Shown here piece after piece: positions 7,819-15,382 of a stretch of 34,328 nt of DNA. The notes beneath the pieces were generated by a model. That model saw nothing but the letters and a program-made list of their open reading frames with translations, had not been told where the DNA came from and made no database searches. The translations under genes were made by a program, and so were the position numbers. Origin of the DNA: Sulfurovum sp. (GTDB lineage Bacteria > Campylobacterota > Campylobacteria > Campylobacterales > Sulfurovaceae); NCBI GenBank assembly GCA_015663065.1, contig DQSX01000192.1:1-34328 (forward strand), given 5' to 3'. Numbering within the stretch: the first letter of the stretch is position 1; each line of letters starts with the position of its first letter.

Positions 7819-8511
7819 ATGTTCGTAGATAAACAAATTCAAGTTTTGAAGCACGATATAGAACCAAGCCGTATCAAGAGTCGCACCAAAGGAAATATCA
7901 ACCTCTCATACCTTGAGGGGTTTGATCTCATAGAAACAGCCAACAAGGTGTTCGGTCACGGCAATTGGTCTTACAATATTACAAGTTTAGACCAGGTATC
8001 GCAAGAGACAAACAGCAATCAGAATGTTGTTATCTGCTACAAAGCTATTGTCAAGCTCACAGTTTACAGCTTAGACCATAGTAAGCATATCTCAAAAGAA
8101 GATGTCGGATTTGGTACGGGTATAGCTAAGATGTTGGCTGATGCACATGAGGGTGGAGCAAAAGAAGCCGTTACTGACTCAATCAAGCGAGCCATGAGAA
8201 GCTTCGGGAATCAATTCGGTAACAGTCTTTACGACAAGAGCCGTAATCATCAAAATCAGCCACAAACTTCACCACAGATACCAAGCAGTAAACCTACTCC
8301 ACCTCAAGTACAGCGACAGTCACCACAGGTACAGTATGAGTTTACATCACTTTACAACTTAGGTTTACAGGTACTTGAACAGGGTAACAACTTTGTAATC
8401 GTCGGTGAGGATATTTTCAATAAGAAAGACAGTATAAAAGCTTGTGGATTCTTTTGGGATTCATCTCGTAAGATCTGGTATATGCCAAAGCATAGTCAGG
8501 AGGCAGCATGA
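7819..8511 (+). CDS. Rad52-family single-strand annealing protein with C-terminal extra domain
   Basis: Of 230 residues, about 1-145 match the Rad52/Rad22 annealing fold: NLSYLEGFDLIETANKVFG and HGNWSY early, then KEDVGFGTG and EGGAKEAVTDSIKRAMRSFG. The last of these is the signature helix of the family. A Gln/Pro-rich linker (about 150-175) leads to a small C-terminal domain with ACGFFWDSSRKIWYMP, a motif in short domains attached to phage DNA proteins. These recombinases anneal complementary strands during phage or ICE recombination and circular genome repair. AAAGGAG gives a strong ribosome site. Confidence 0.85.
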   Translation: MFVDKQIQVLKHDIEPSRIKSRTKGNINLSYLEGFDLIETANKVFGHGNWSYNITSLDQVSQETNSNQNVVICYKAIVKLTVYSLDHSKHISKEDVGFGTGIAKMLADAHEGGAKEAVTDSIKRAMRSFGNQFGNSLYDKSRNHQNQPQTSPQIPSSKPTPPQVQRQSPQVQYEFTSLYNLGLQVLEQGNNFVIVGEDIFNKKDSIKACGFFWDSSRKIWYMPKHSQEAA

Positions 8512-8771
8512 GAACACTATATATCGTTATGATCCTCTACGACAACCGGATACTCAGCACAGAAGCATTCAAGTCACGGGAGGAAGCAGAGGCTAGAGCT
8601 GTACAACTTTCAAGCGAGTGGTACAAAAAGGAGGGAATCGCTTCTTTTGGAAAACACCAACTAGAAACCTTTGATGAGATGCAAGGGTATTATCGATCCG
8701 ATGCTTATTTGGATAGTGGTGATGAAGCCCATATCTGTATCGAAGAAGTTGTGATGAAGGATTCCCTATGA
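8508..8771 (+). CDS. Small hypothetical protein
   Basis: This 87-aa acidic protein starts with LYIVMILYDNRILSTEAF and ends in HICIEEVVM. Its beta-alpha-beta pattern could be a small ferredoxin-like fold. CAGGAGG precedes the start, which overlaps the rad52-like stop by 4 nt. No family is recognised. It is a member of the recombination operon by position. Confidence 0.6.
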   Translation: MRTLYIVMILYDNRILSTEAFKSREEAEARAVQLSSEWYKKEGIASFGKHQLETFDEMQGYYRSDAYLDSGDEAHICIEEVVMKDSL

Positions 8772-8872
8772 TTGCTATTGAGGGTATCATCATCCTTCTT
8801 GTTAAGTTAGCCTCTCTGATTTTGCAGATACTTACCACTTTTACAACAAAAGTTTTGCCAGTGATTATATAA
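8768..8872 (+). CDS. 34-aa hydrophobic peptide, possible single-pass membrane protein
   Basis: A short ORF begins with an ATGA overlap on the previous stop and encodes a peptide whose residues 5-23 (EGIIILLVKLASLILQILT) are almost all hydrophobic. The overlap suggests coupled translation at the end of the plus-strand operon, and a UUCG hairpin follows directly. Small hydrophobic peptides at such positions can be membrane-active proteins or chance ORFs. The coupling and hydrophobicity are the only support. Confidence 0.4.
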   Translation: MIAIEGIIILLVKLASLILQILTTFTTKVLPVII

Positions 8873-8876
8873 AGAT

Positions 8877-8912
8877 ACACCCTTCGGGGTGTAAAATAGT
8901 CTGATTTTTTTT
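8877..8912 (+). terminator. UUCG-loop hairpin followed by a T tract
   Basis: ACACCC (8877-8882), loop TTCG and GGGTGT (8887-8892) form a perfect 6-bp stem with a stable UUCG tetraloop. Eight T residues occur at 8905-8912, twelve bases after the stem, which is farther than in an ideal intrinsic terminator. The hairpin sits between two convergent operons and probably ends the plus-strand one. Confidence 0.6.
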
Positions 8913-8921
8913 AGCTTACGT

Positions 8922-9596
8922 TTAAAAAATAGAGTTTGCACTATCAATACATTTAACTTCATACAGATCATTGTCGGTAGATTCTGTCTCTTCGGTATCT
9001 CTTATCTTGTAAATCATTGGCTTGTCGCCATTTTCTACCCAATAGGGCTTATTTACAATATATTCAGAGATACGGGTAAAGATATTGGACTGGTCATACA
9101 CTTCATTCATCTGTACAACAGTTGGAAGTGTATCTCTATGGCTTTTGCATATCTGTTTTGCTTCACTATATGTATGTATCCCATAGTCTGTATCATACCA
9201 GTCAGCCTGATAAGATTTGGTAAGTTGGATTGTAAGGAAAGCCAATACAGCCATTCCGGCAACAAAGAGCATAATACGATTTCCTTCACGATCATCGTGT
9301 TTTAGTTTTTTGCTTGCCCCCTGAAGAGAGTATTCTGCCTGTGCTTTTGCAAGCATTGTAGCTGTATCACTTTTATCTTCATTGAGGAAGAGAGGATCTC
9401 TTTCTTTAGCTACCTCTTTAAGTAGTTTATCGGATTGATCAATAAGTTGTATTTTTGGGTTAGAGCTTTTTGCTGTACGAATGGCAGCATATATTATCTT
9501 TTCCTCATCTTCACTAAACTCAAAACGCTTAAGTACAGAATATGCTGCATCTCCTCTGTAAAATTCTATATCTGAATCATTTTTCATCGGAGCCAT
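8922..9596 (-). CDS. Single-pass membrane protein after the BREX operon
   Basis: With the start at MAPMKNDSDIEFYRG (9596, or the ATG at 9587) the product is 224 aa. The longer reading starts at TTG and runs through the 65-aa gene, so it is rejected. A charged helical N-terminal part (about 1-105) is followed by one strong membrane segment (IMLFVAGMAVLAFLTIQLT, about 107-125). The C-terminal domain (DWYDTDYGIHTYSEAKQIC to EVKCID) has two Cys and an aromatic-rich YWVENGDKP motif, reminiscent of DUF1566-like or lectin-type surface domains. The start overlaps the upstream small gene. It is the last gene of the minus-strand defence operon. The function is unknown; a membrane effector or sensor is possible. 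Confidence 0.65.
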   Translation of the reverse strand: MAPMKNDSDIEFYRGDAAYSVLKRFEFSEDEEKIIYAAIRTAKSSNPKIQLIDQSDKLLKEVAKERDPLFLNEDKSDTATMLAKAQAEYSLQGASKKLKHDDREGNRIMLFVAGMAVLAFLTIQLTKSYQADWYDTDYGIHTYSEAKQICKSHRDTLPTVVQMNEVYDQSNIFTRISEYIVNKPYWVENGDKPMIYKIRDTEETESTDNDLYEVKCIDSANSIF

Positions 9597-9774
9597 ACAC
9601 TGATTTTGGAATAAAATTGTTATGATTATGCTTAGCACACAACTCTGAGTTAACATAGTTCTCTCTTCTTGTATCAGCTTTATTGTCCATGAGCTCTTTA
9701 TGCTTATGCCAGCGAAGGCACTCTTCTTTTTCAATACACTTATAGCCCGTACAATAAGTAAATATTGTTCCCAT
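9577..9774 (-). CDS. 65-aa Cys/His-containing small protein
   Basis: The ATG at 9774 has GGAAG eleven bases upstream. The protein has Cys at 8, 13, 19 and 46 and several His (CTGYKCIEKEECLRWHKHKE), suggesting a small metal-binding knuckle. Its 3' end overlaps the start of the membrane-protein gene, so the two are probably coupled. It begins 43 bp after the brxA stop and is the first of two candidate accessory genes at the end of the BREX operon. No family is recognised. Confidence 0.55.
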   Translation of the reverse strand: MGTIFTYCTGYKCIEKEECLRWHKHKELMDNKADTRRENYVNSELCAKHNHNNFIPKSVYGSDEK

Positions 9775-9817
9775 AATCTATCTTCCTTTTTTCAAAATAT
9801 ATACTCATTACCAATAA

Positions 9818-10570
9818 TCAATTTTCAATAAAAATATATTCATCCCCAGCACTATATGATGACAAATTTAATCTTAGGTTGTGATTTACAAGTATTGCAG
9901 GAGTTACAATAGATAAACGAAATGGTAGCAATGCAGGTGAATTTACAAAGTCTCCTACTGTACTTTTTCCTTCCCTTGTTGCCAATAGTGTAGCCTCGCA
10001 TAACAAAGCTATTGCATCATCATCCATTACCTCTTTGGTATTACCCTGTGCATAGCATCCCTTATCATCAGTCTCTTTTAGAACTCCCCAATAGACAAAC
10101 GCTCTAATAACATACTTCGCATATCGTCCAATGGTGTCACGGTCACCATAGTGCTCTTTGAGCCTAGAGATGATCTGTTTTTGTGTCACCTGGTCTTGTA
10201 AATTGAGCAGTCTTCCTGTTTGAACAGCCGTGTTATACCAAAACGGGTAAGCTGCGCATAGCATTGCCCAATGCATTACGTTAGCCAGATCAGGTTTGTC
10301 TTTTATAAGACTAAGCGCATCATCTCTAAGCGGTAAGATCTCTTTTGCCGGTGTCACCCATATATTCATGATGTTATTGACGGCAAAGGAACGGGTATTC
10401 TTGCTTCTCTCTCCTACTGATCCATCACCTTTACGCTCAGATAGATACTCATGGAGCTCCGCTCTAATTGATTTCGCATCCAAGCCTGACAGTAGAAGAT
10501 TGACAGCCTTGTCCAGCCATTCAGTTCTAATCGCCTGTTTGATGCCTATTGTTTCATGTCGTTTACTCAA
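9818..10570 (-). CDS. brxA: BREX protein BrxA
   Basis: The 250-aa protein fits the BrxA (DUF1819) family in length and in a pattern of helices around WAMLCAAYPFWYNTAVQTGR (about 146-165), followed by KEHYGDRDTIGRYAKYVIRA. BrxA is a small helical, DNA-binding BREX component; it is the last core gene of type 3 BREX loci, as it is here. The start is TTG, with GGAG seven bases upstream and a TTGA overlap on the pglZ stop. Spacing and direction place it in one operon with pglZ. Identification is strong because the whole type 3 gene order is present. Confidence 0.85.
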   Translation of the reverse strand: MSKRHETIGIKQAIRTEWLDKAVNLLLSGLDAKSIRAELHEYLSERKGDGSVGERSKNTRSFAVNNIMNIWVTPAKEILPLRDDALSLIKDKPDLANVMHWAMLCAAYPFWYNTAVQTGRLLNLQDQVTQKQIISRLKEHYGDRDTIGRYAKYVIRAFVYWGVLKETDDKGCYAQGNTKEVMDDDAIALLCEATLLATREGKSTVGDFVNSPALLPFRLSIVTPAILVNHNLRLNLSSYSAGDEYIFIEN

Positions 10571-12525
10571 TGTGTTCTCCGCTCAAATTTTATAAATGGT
10601 ACGATAACTTCTTCGATCGATGTGCCACCATGCCCAACAACACTGTCGCCTTCTCGAATAAATGCATAATCTTGTTCTGCTATCAGAGGAAAATACTCAG
10701 ACGGTAACGCAGCTGAATTCCATGGTTTTGAAAAAGAGAACTGATCTCCTACCCGATCACGTAACTCTTTGGTCGGATAAATGCGAACACGCTCTCCACG
10801 TGTCTCAGCAATTGCACCTTCTGAAGGTCTTCCTTTTCCCTGACATTCGATATTCCCGTGGTCTGAAGTCAGCCACACTTCAAAACCTCGATCTAAAAGT
10901 CCATCTACCATACTCTCCAAATAACCTTGCTCTACCCACTGTTTTACTTGGTTATGCATACCTGCAGCACCCAACTCCATACCATGCATAATATCATCTA
11001 CTGTATTAATAACAAGTCCAAGGGCTTTTGTTTTTCCTGGTCTAATCAACTCATCCAAGTCAGAGCTAACATCACCTTTACCAAGACTTTTCTTGTACTC
11101 TATCTGCATTTTTGTCAAGTTGTGATCTTCCCAAAATTGCTGCCAAAGTTTTGGTTCTTTACTTGTAGTGTTGATACTATCAGGAAAATACTTAGGTATT
11201 TTTCCTGAAAAGATCGCCTGTCTCGATACCGAAGTCAATGTTGGTACCCAGGCAAAGGATGCTCCCTCCCGGATAACTAAGTCAGAACGTCTTTCCTCCA
11301 ATACATTACGTATTGTCACCCATTGATCCATCGCTAAACCGTCTGCAACTATGAGTGCTATTTTAGCATTATTGTCATTTTCAAGCTCACGTGATAATCG
11401 TCTTGGAATATGATGTACCATTGCGGTATGCATAGGTGGTATATTTGTCAAACTCATATAGTGTTTATCAAGCCAGTCAGAAAATACTCTGTTTAATTTG
11501 TTTGAGAACTCCCTGTAACGTCTCTTGTCACTATTGACCTCTGTATGGATCATGGCACTTAGATTTGCCCATTTTGATGCATAGGAGAGCCATTCATCAT
11601 AGCTTGACTCTATTCCAGGCAACTCTTTTTCCAGCAGCGTATACAGACGATCAGTACGTTCAGCATTATCTTCATCCCTTATGCCACAGCGAGCCCAGTC
11701 TGATCTGCTTAAATTCATCCCCGGCATTGTGATTGGTCGAAGCTTACCCTCTACAAAAAGATTGTCAATATACACTAAAATATCATCATGTCCAAAAGGT
11801 ACTTCTTTTGAATCTTTTCCGCCATAAGATACAGGTGTTTTCTCTTTGACTTTCCCATTGCTGATCTCATCGAGGTAATGTGGCCATTCATCTTGCAGGA
11901 AACTATAAAATCTTTCTGTATCACCGATGATCATCTCCAAAGGCCATTCTTTGAGCTCGGGGTTTTTTTGAAGTTCTCTAATGAGGTACTTTTGTAACTC
12001 ATCTGGAATATCAAGATGACTGTAATGACAACACAGCAGACATTTCAATAAGCTCACTTTATCTTGTATCAGCCCCGTAGTAATCTCAAATATATGACGT
12101 AAGATAAAATCCATTGTTTTTTTATCCCCCATGACACCACTGCTTTGTTTTTCTTGTACATTGTAAAGTTTGTCAAAATATCTCTTATCCAACTGGTTTA
12201 CAATAGGGTAGCTTAGCCGAGGAAAGAGTGCTCCAAGATTAAAAGACAGATGTCGTGATTGCTGTAATATATCAAATGGTAAATCATCTAACTCTTCTTG
12301 ATGTACCAAAACGATCAACTCATTGCTGTCAGGATCTCGATATTGGGATTCATAGGTATATCTAAACTCAGTAGCTCCTTCATACTCAAGCAGGTCAAAT
12401 CCTCTCTCTTGAAGTGCAATTTGCAACTTCTCTTCAGAAAGAAGATAGTCAGGGTCGGAAACAAATGTGAGTTTATTAACCTCCGGTACCAACTCCGCCA
12501 ATATTTCTTCTCGCCAATTACGCAT
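10567..12525 (-). CDS. pglZ: BREX phosphatase-domain protein PglZ
   Basis: The 652-aa protein has the alkaline-phosphatase-superfamily core: ALIVADGLAMDQW, with the nucleophile-region Asp near 395, then LTSDHGNIE near 560 as metal ligands, and GHGGTSIEEVIVPF near 632-645, a signature of PglZ C-termini. PglZ is essential in all BREX types and is thought to be a metal-dependent phosphatase or nuclease acting with the methylase and BrxC. The ATG at 12525 has GGAG at good spacing and overlaps the brxHII stop by 8 nt; the longer reading begins with TTG at 12543. The length matches type 3 PglZ, shorter than many type 1 versions. Confidence 0.92.
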   Translation of the reverse strand: MRNWREEILAELVPEVNKLTFVSDPDYLLSEEKLQIALQERGFDLLEYEGATEFRYTYESQYRDPDSNELIVLVHQEELDDLPFDILQQSRHLSFNLGALFPRLSYPIVNQLDKRYFDKLYNVQEKQSSGVMGDKKTMDFILRHIFEITTGLIQDKVSLLKCLLCCHYSHLDIPDELQKYLIRELQKNPELKEWPLEMIIGDTERFYSFLQDEWPHYLDEISNGKVKEKTPVSYGGKDSKEVPFGHDDILVYIDNLFVEGKLRPITMPGMNLSRSDWARCGIRDEDNAERTDRLYTLLEKELPGIESSYDEWLSYASKWANLSAMIHTEVNSDKRRYREFSNKLNRVFSDWLDKHYMSLTNIPPMHTAMVHHIPRRLSRELENDNNAKIALIVADGLAMDQWVTIRNVLEERRSDLVIREGASFAWVPTLTSVSRQAIFSGKIPKYFPDSINTTSKEPKLWQQFWEDHNLTKMQIEYKKSLGKGDVSSDLDELIRPGKTKALGLVINTVDDIMHGMELGAAGMHNQVKQWVEQGYLESMVDGLLDRGFEVWLTSDHGNIECQGKGRPSEGAIAETRGERVRIYPTKELRDRVGDQFSFSKPWNSAALPSEYFPLIAEQDYAFIREGDSVVGHGGTSIEEVIVPFIKFERRTH

Positions 12526-15382
12526 TTGCAACTCCAGCTTCAATTTTCATAATGATCAAAGGCTTAATGTCAGGGACAATCTGTCTTAACGCATTGAGTT
12601 CATCTTCCCATATCTTTTTTTCGTTATCAAGCTTTTTAAGCCGGTAATTCTTTACCTCTTCCAGTCCCAGTTTCATAATGGCTTTCTGTCGTGTTTGAAA
12701 AGCATGATCTCCTCGATCTTTCTCTTTCTCTAACGCATTCAAATGATGGCTCTGGAGTGTTTTATAGGTATCATATCCCACTTCTTTGGCCTCACTAAGA
12801 ACATTGGCATGAATCAATTCTGTTTCGTCATCTGTAATGGAACCTATCATCTTTACGCTTGCAGTCTGAAGCACATCCCAAATGTGTCGTGCCGTTGGTA
12901 AGAATAGTTTGCCTTCATCGGAAATAAACAGTGTTATAAAGTCCCTTTTTGTTGAAGAAACTCTGACATATTTAGAAGAAAAGAGGTTGGTTTTTAAATC
13001 GATTTCATACAGTCCCCAATAGCCGGAAATGTTATGAGGTAAATCCTCTATTTGTACTATAGGGATAAGTTGACTATCGGTGACTTGAGGTAAGTTTTTT
13101 GTCAGCCCACGCAATTTATCATTTTCAAGGTTGAGGAAATTGGTATTATTATAGTGAAAGGCATCTTGAATATTGAAGACAACTTTTTTATGTAAAGTAT
13201 CATCTGGCCACTTCAGCTCCCACCAATGCTGTTTTCGTGTGACTTGTCCACCATAGGCTTCAATATAGGAAGTTGTCATGCGTTCTACCCAGTGAGGAAG
13301 TGGATGGGTTCTTAATTTTTTAACTGCACTTGGATCATGTTCATCTGAAATAGTATAGATCTCAGACTCGTTACGGATCGCTTCAATATCATGTTTCATC
13401 TGGATTAGGTTTGACTCTACAGTTTGCTCAATAGCATCCGGATCAAGGATGGCAGAAGTAAATATCTCTTCAAATATCTCACCAGCCTGTGCAGAGTCCA
13501 GTACATCCCCTGTTTTGTCAATACCAAATTCATCATAAATGATCTTCAACTTCTCTTCGAGTACCTCAAGGACACGAAACTCTACACTCTCTTCAAATAC
13601 AAAGTTAATGGCTCTAACGATATGCGCTTGACCAATACGGTCGACTCGTCCGATGCGCTGTTCAAGACGCATAGGGTTCCAGGGAATATCATAATTTATA
13701 ACAACATGACAAAACTGTAAGTTAAGTCCTTCACCTCCGGCATCGGTTGAGACAAGCACTCTTGTCTTATCGGCAAATGCATTTTGTGAAGCTTGACGCT
13801 CTTCCATACTCATAGAGCCATTGAGATAAGCCACAGAGATACCTCGTGATTCAAGCAGCTCTATAAGCATCTTTTGTGTTGGTACAAATTCTGTAAAGAT
13901 CAGGATCTTCAGTTCTGGATCATTCTCCTCTTTTTGAAGATCAAAGATCGTTTCTATGAGTGCTTCTGCTTTGGCATCTATTCCTGATGCTTCACATTGT
14001 TTGGCTAGTTCAAGCAGGCTTTCTACTTCACTTACTTCATGCTTGACTGCTTGCATATGTGACTGCAAGAGTTCATCAAGCTGTTCTTGTCCATCCATAT
14101 CATAAAACTCTTCATCAGATACATTTATACGTTCAATCCCCTCAACACTATCAGAAGTTAATGCTTCAAGTCTACGCTGCAAAGTAGTTCTGATCGCTCG
14201 CGTACTGGAAACAACTAATCTTTGCATCAAAACCATGAGAAACCCGATATGTCGTTTCTTGTCTATGATGGCTTGATTGTAGCCTAGTCGAATATACTCA
14301 GTCACAGCTTCATACAACTCTTTTTGCAAAGCTTGTTTTGCCTGCCATTTCACAGGAAGCATTTGTGTAACCCTTGGCTTAAAGAGTGGATTTCCGTCAC
14401 CATCAATGGCTTTTCGCTTCTCTGTTCTTATGGTGTATTCAGCTACTCTCTCTTTTGTGATGCTCTCTTCATCCAAAAATGTTTCACTATCGAGCAGGCT
14501 CATCAATCGGTAAAAGGCATCTCTCTTCCCTTGATGTGGTGTCGCTGAAAGCAGTAACATATAGGGCGCTGCTTCTGCAAGACCTCGACCTAGTTTGTGA
14601 CGAGCTACCTGTTCGCTACTGCCTCCTAGACGATGTGCTTCATCTACGATCACGAGATCCCAACCAGCAGTTATCAGATCTTCATAACGATCAGCATTGT
14701 AAGCAGCGATTCTTTCGTCACTCCATCCTCGTCGTTTATCTAGTGGTTTAACAGAGTCCAGTGTGACAATGACTTGATCAAATACAGACCAGGGATTTGG
14801 ACTATGCGATCCATGGGCAGACGCAATGCGCTTAAGTGAGCGGATGTCCTCACCTAAGACCAGCTGAAACTCTTCATTAAAATGTGTCTTCATCTCACTG
14901 ACCCACTGTGTTGCTATGCTTTTTGGTGCGATGACAAGTATACGGCGAACAAGACCTCTTAGCTTTAGCTCACGAAGGATAAGACCGGCTTCTATGGTTT
15001 TTCCAAGTCCAACTTCATCTGCAACAAGATAACGAACCTGCTCTTTGGAGATCGCTTTTTTGAGTGCTGAAACTTGATGAGGAAGGAGAATAACATTAGA
15101 CTCAATAGGCGCAAGAAGTACCTGGTCATCATTGAGATCACCGCTATTTTCTACAGCCTGTGCGATCTTGGCTGCCGAAGAGATGTAGAGGATCTTGCTA
15201 ACTTCTTTTTCTGCATCTATATCTATCTCAAGGTCTCTAAGGCTATCACACGGTACTTTAACAACAGTATCACTATCTGGTAGCCAAATATGGCAAATGG
15301 TTTGACCCCATAGAGTTTGTGTATCCAGTATTTTGCAAGGGCTATTGTAGGTTGTGCTGTATTGCCAATTACTATTCACCAA
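12518..15382 (-). CDS. brxHII: BREX type 3 SNF2-family helicase BrxHII
   Basis: This 954-aa superfamily 2 helicase has motif I ADEVGLGKT (121-129), motif II DEAH (247-250), motif III LLSATPHQG near 276, and in the second RecA domain STDAGGEGLNLQF with WNPMRLEQRIGRVDRIGQ near 550-590. This is the long RapA/SNF2-like type that DISARM DrmD and BREX BrxH proteins share; the neighbours pglXI and pglZ make BrxHII the natural call. The start is a TTG (15382) or the adjacent GTG (15379); both overlap the end of the Gabija-like helicase gene. In canonical type 3 loci it directly follows pglXI, whereas here two genes intervene. Confidence 0.9.
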   Translation of the reverse strand: MVNSNWQYSTTYNSPCKILDTQTLWGQTICHIWLPDSDTVVKVPCDSLRDLEIDIDAEKEVSKILYISSAAKIAQAVENSGDLNDDQVLLAPIESNVILLPHQVSALKKAISKEQVRYLVADEVGLGKTIEAGLILRELKLRGLVRRILVIAPKSIATQWVSEMKTHFNEEFQLVLGEDIRSLKRIASAHGSHSPNPWSVFDQVIVTLDSVKPLDKRRGWSDERIAAYNADRYEDLITAGWDLVIVDEAHRLGGSSEQVARHKLGRGLAEAAPYMLLLSATPHQGKRDAFYRLMSLLDSETFLDEESITKERVAEYTIRTEKRKAIDGDGNPLFKPRVTQMLPVKWQAKQALQKELYEAVTEYIRLGYNQAIIDKKRHIGFLMVLMQRLVVSSTRAIRTTLQRRLEALTSDSVEGIERINVSDEEFYDMDGQEQLDELLQSHMQAVKHEVSEVESLLELAKQCEASGIDAKAEALIETIFDLQKEENDPELKILIFTEFVPTQKMLIELLESRGISVAYLNGSMSMEERQASQNAFADKTRVLVSTDAGGEGLNLQFCHVVINYDIPWNPMRLEQRIGRVDRIGQAHIVRAINFVFEESVEFRVLEVLEEKLKIIYDEFGIDKTGDVLDSAQAGEIFEEIFTSAILDPDAIEQTVESNLIQMKHDIEAIRNESEIYTISDEHDPSAVKKLRTHPLPHWVERMTTSYIEAYGGQVTRKQHWWELKWPDDTLHKKVVFNIQDAFHYNNTNFLNLENDKLRGLTKNLPQVTDSQLIPIVQIEDLPHNISGYWGLYEIDLKTNLFSSKYVRVSSTKRDFITLFISDEGKLFLPTARHIWDVLQTASVKMIGSITDDETELIHANVLSEAKEVGYDTYKTLQSHHLNALEKEKDRGDHAFQTRQKAIMKLGLEEVKNYRLKKLDNEKKIWEDELNALRQIVPDIKPLIIMKIEAGVANA

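Noticed and set aside
9597..9734. N-terminal extension of the membrane protein gene to a TTG at 9734, giving a signal-like segment
   Set aside because: It would lie almost wholly across the 65-aa gene in another frame. The ATG at 9596/9587 sits at the end of that gene in a normal coupled position.
12518..15382. DISARM DrmD identity for the SNF2-type helicase
   Set aside because: The helicase family is shared, but no DISARM drmA, drmB or drmC gene is present, while all six BREX type 3 genes are.
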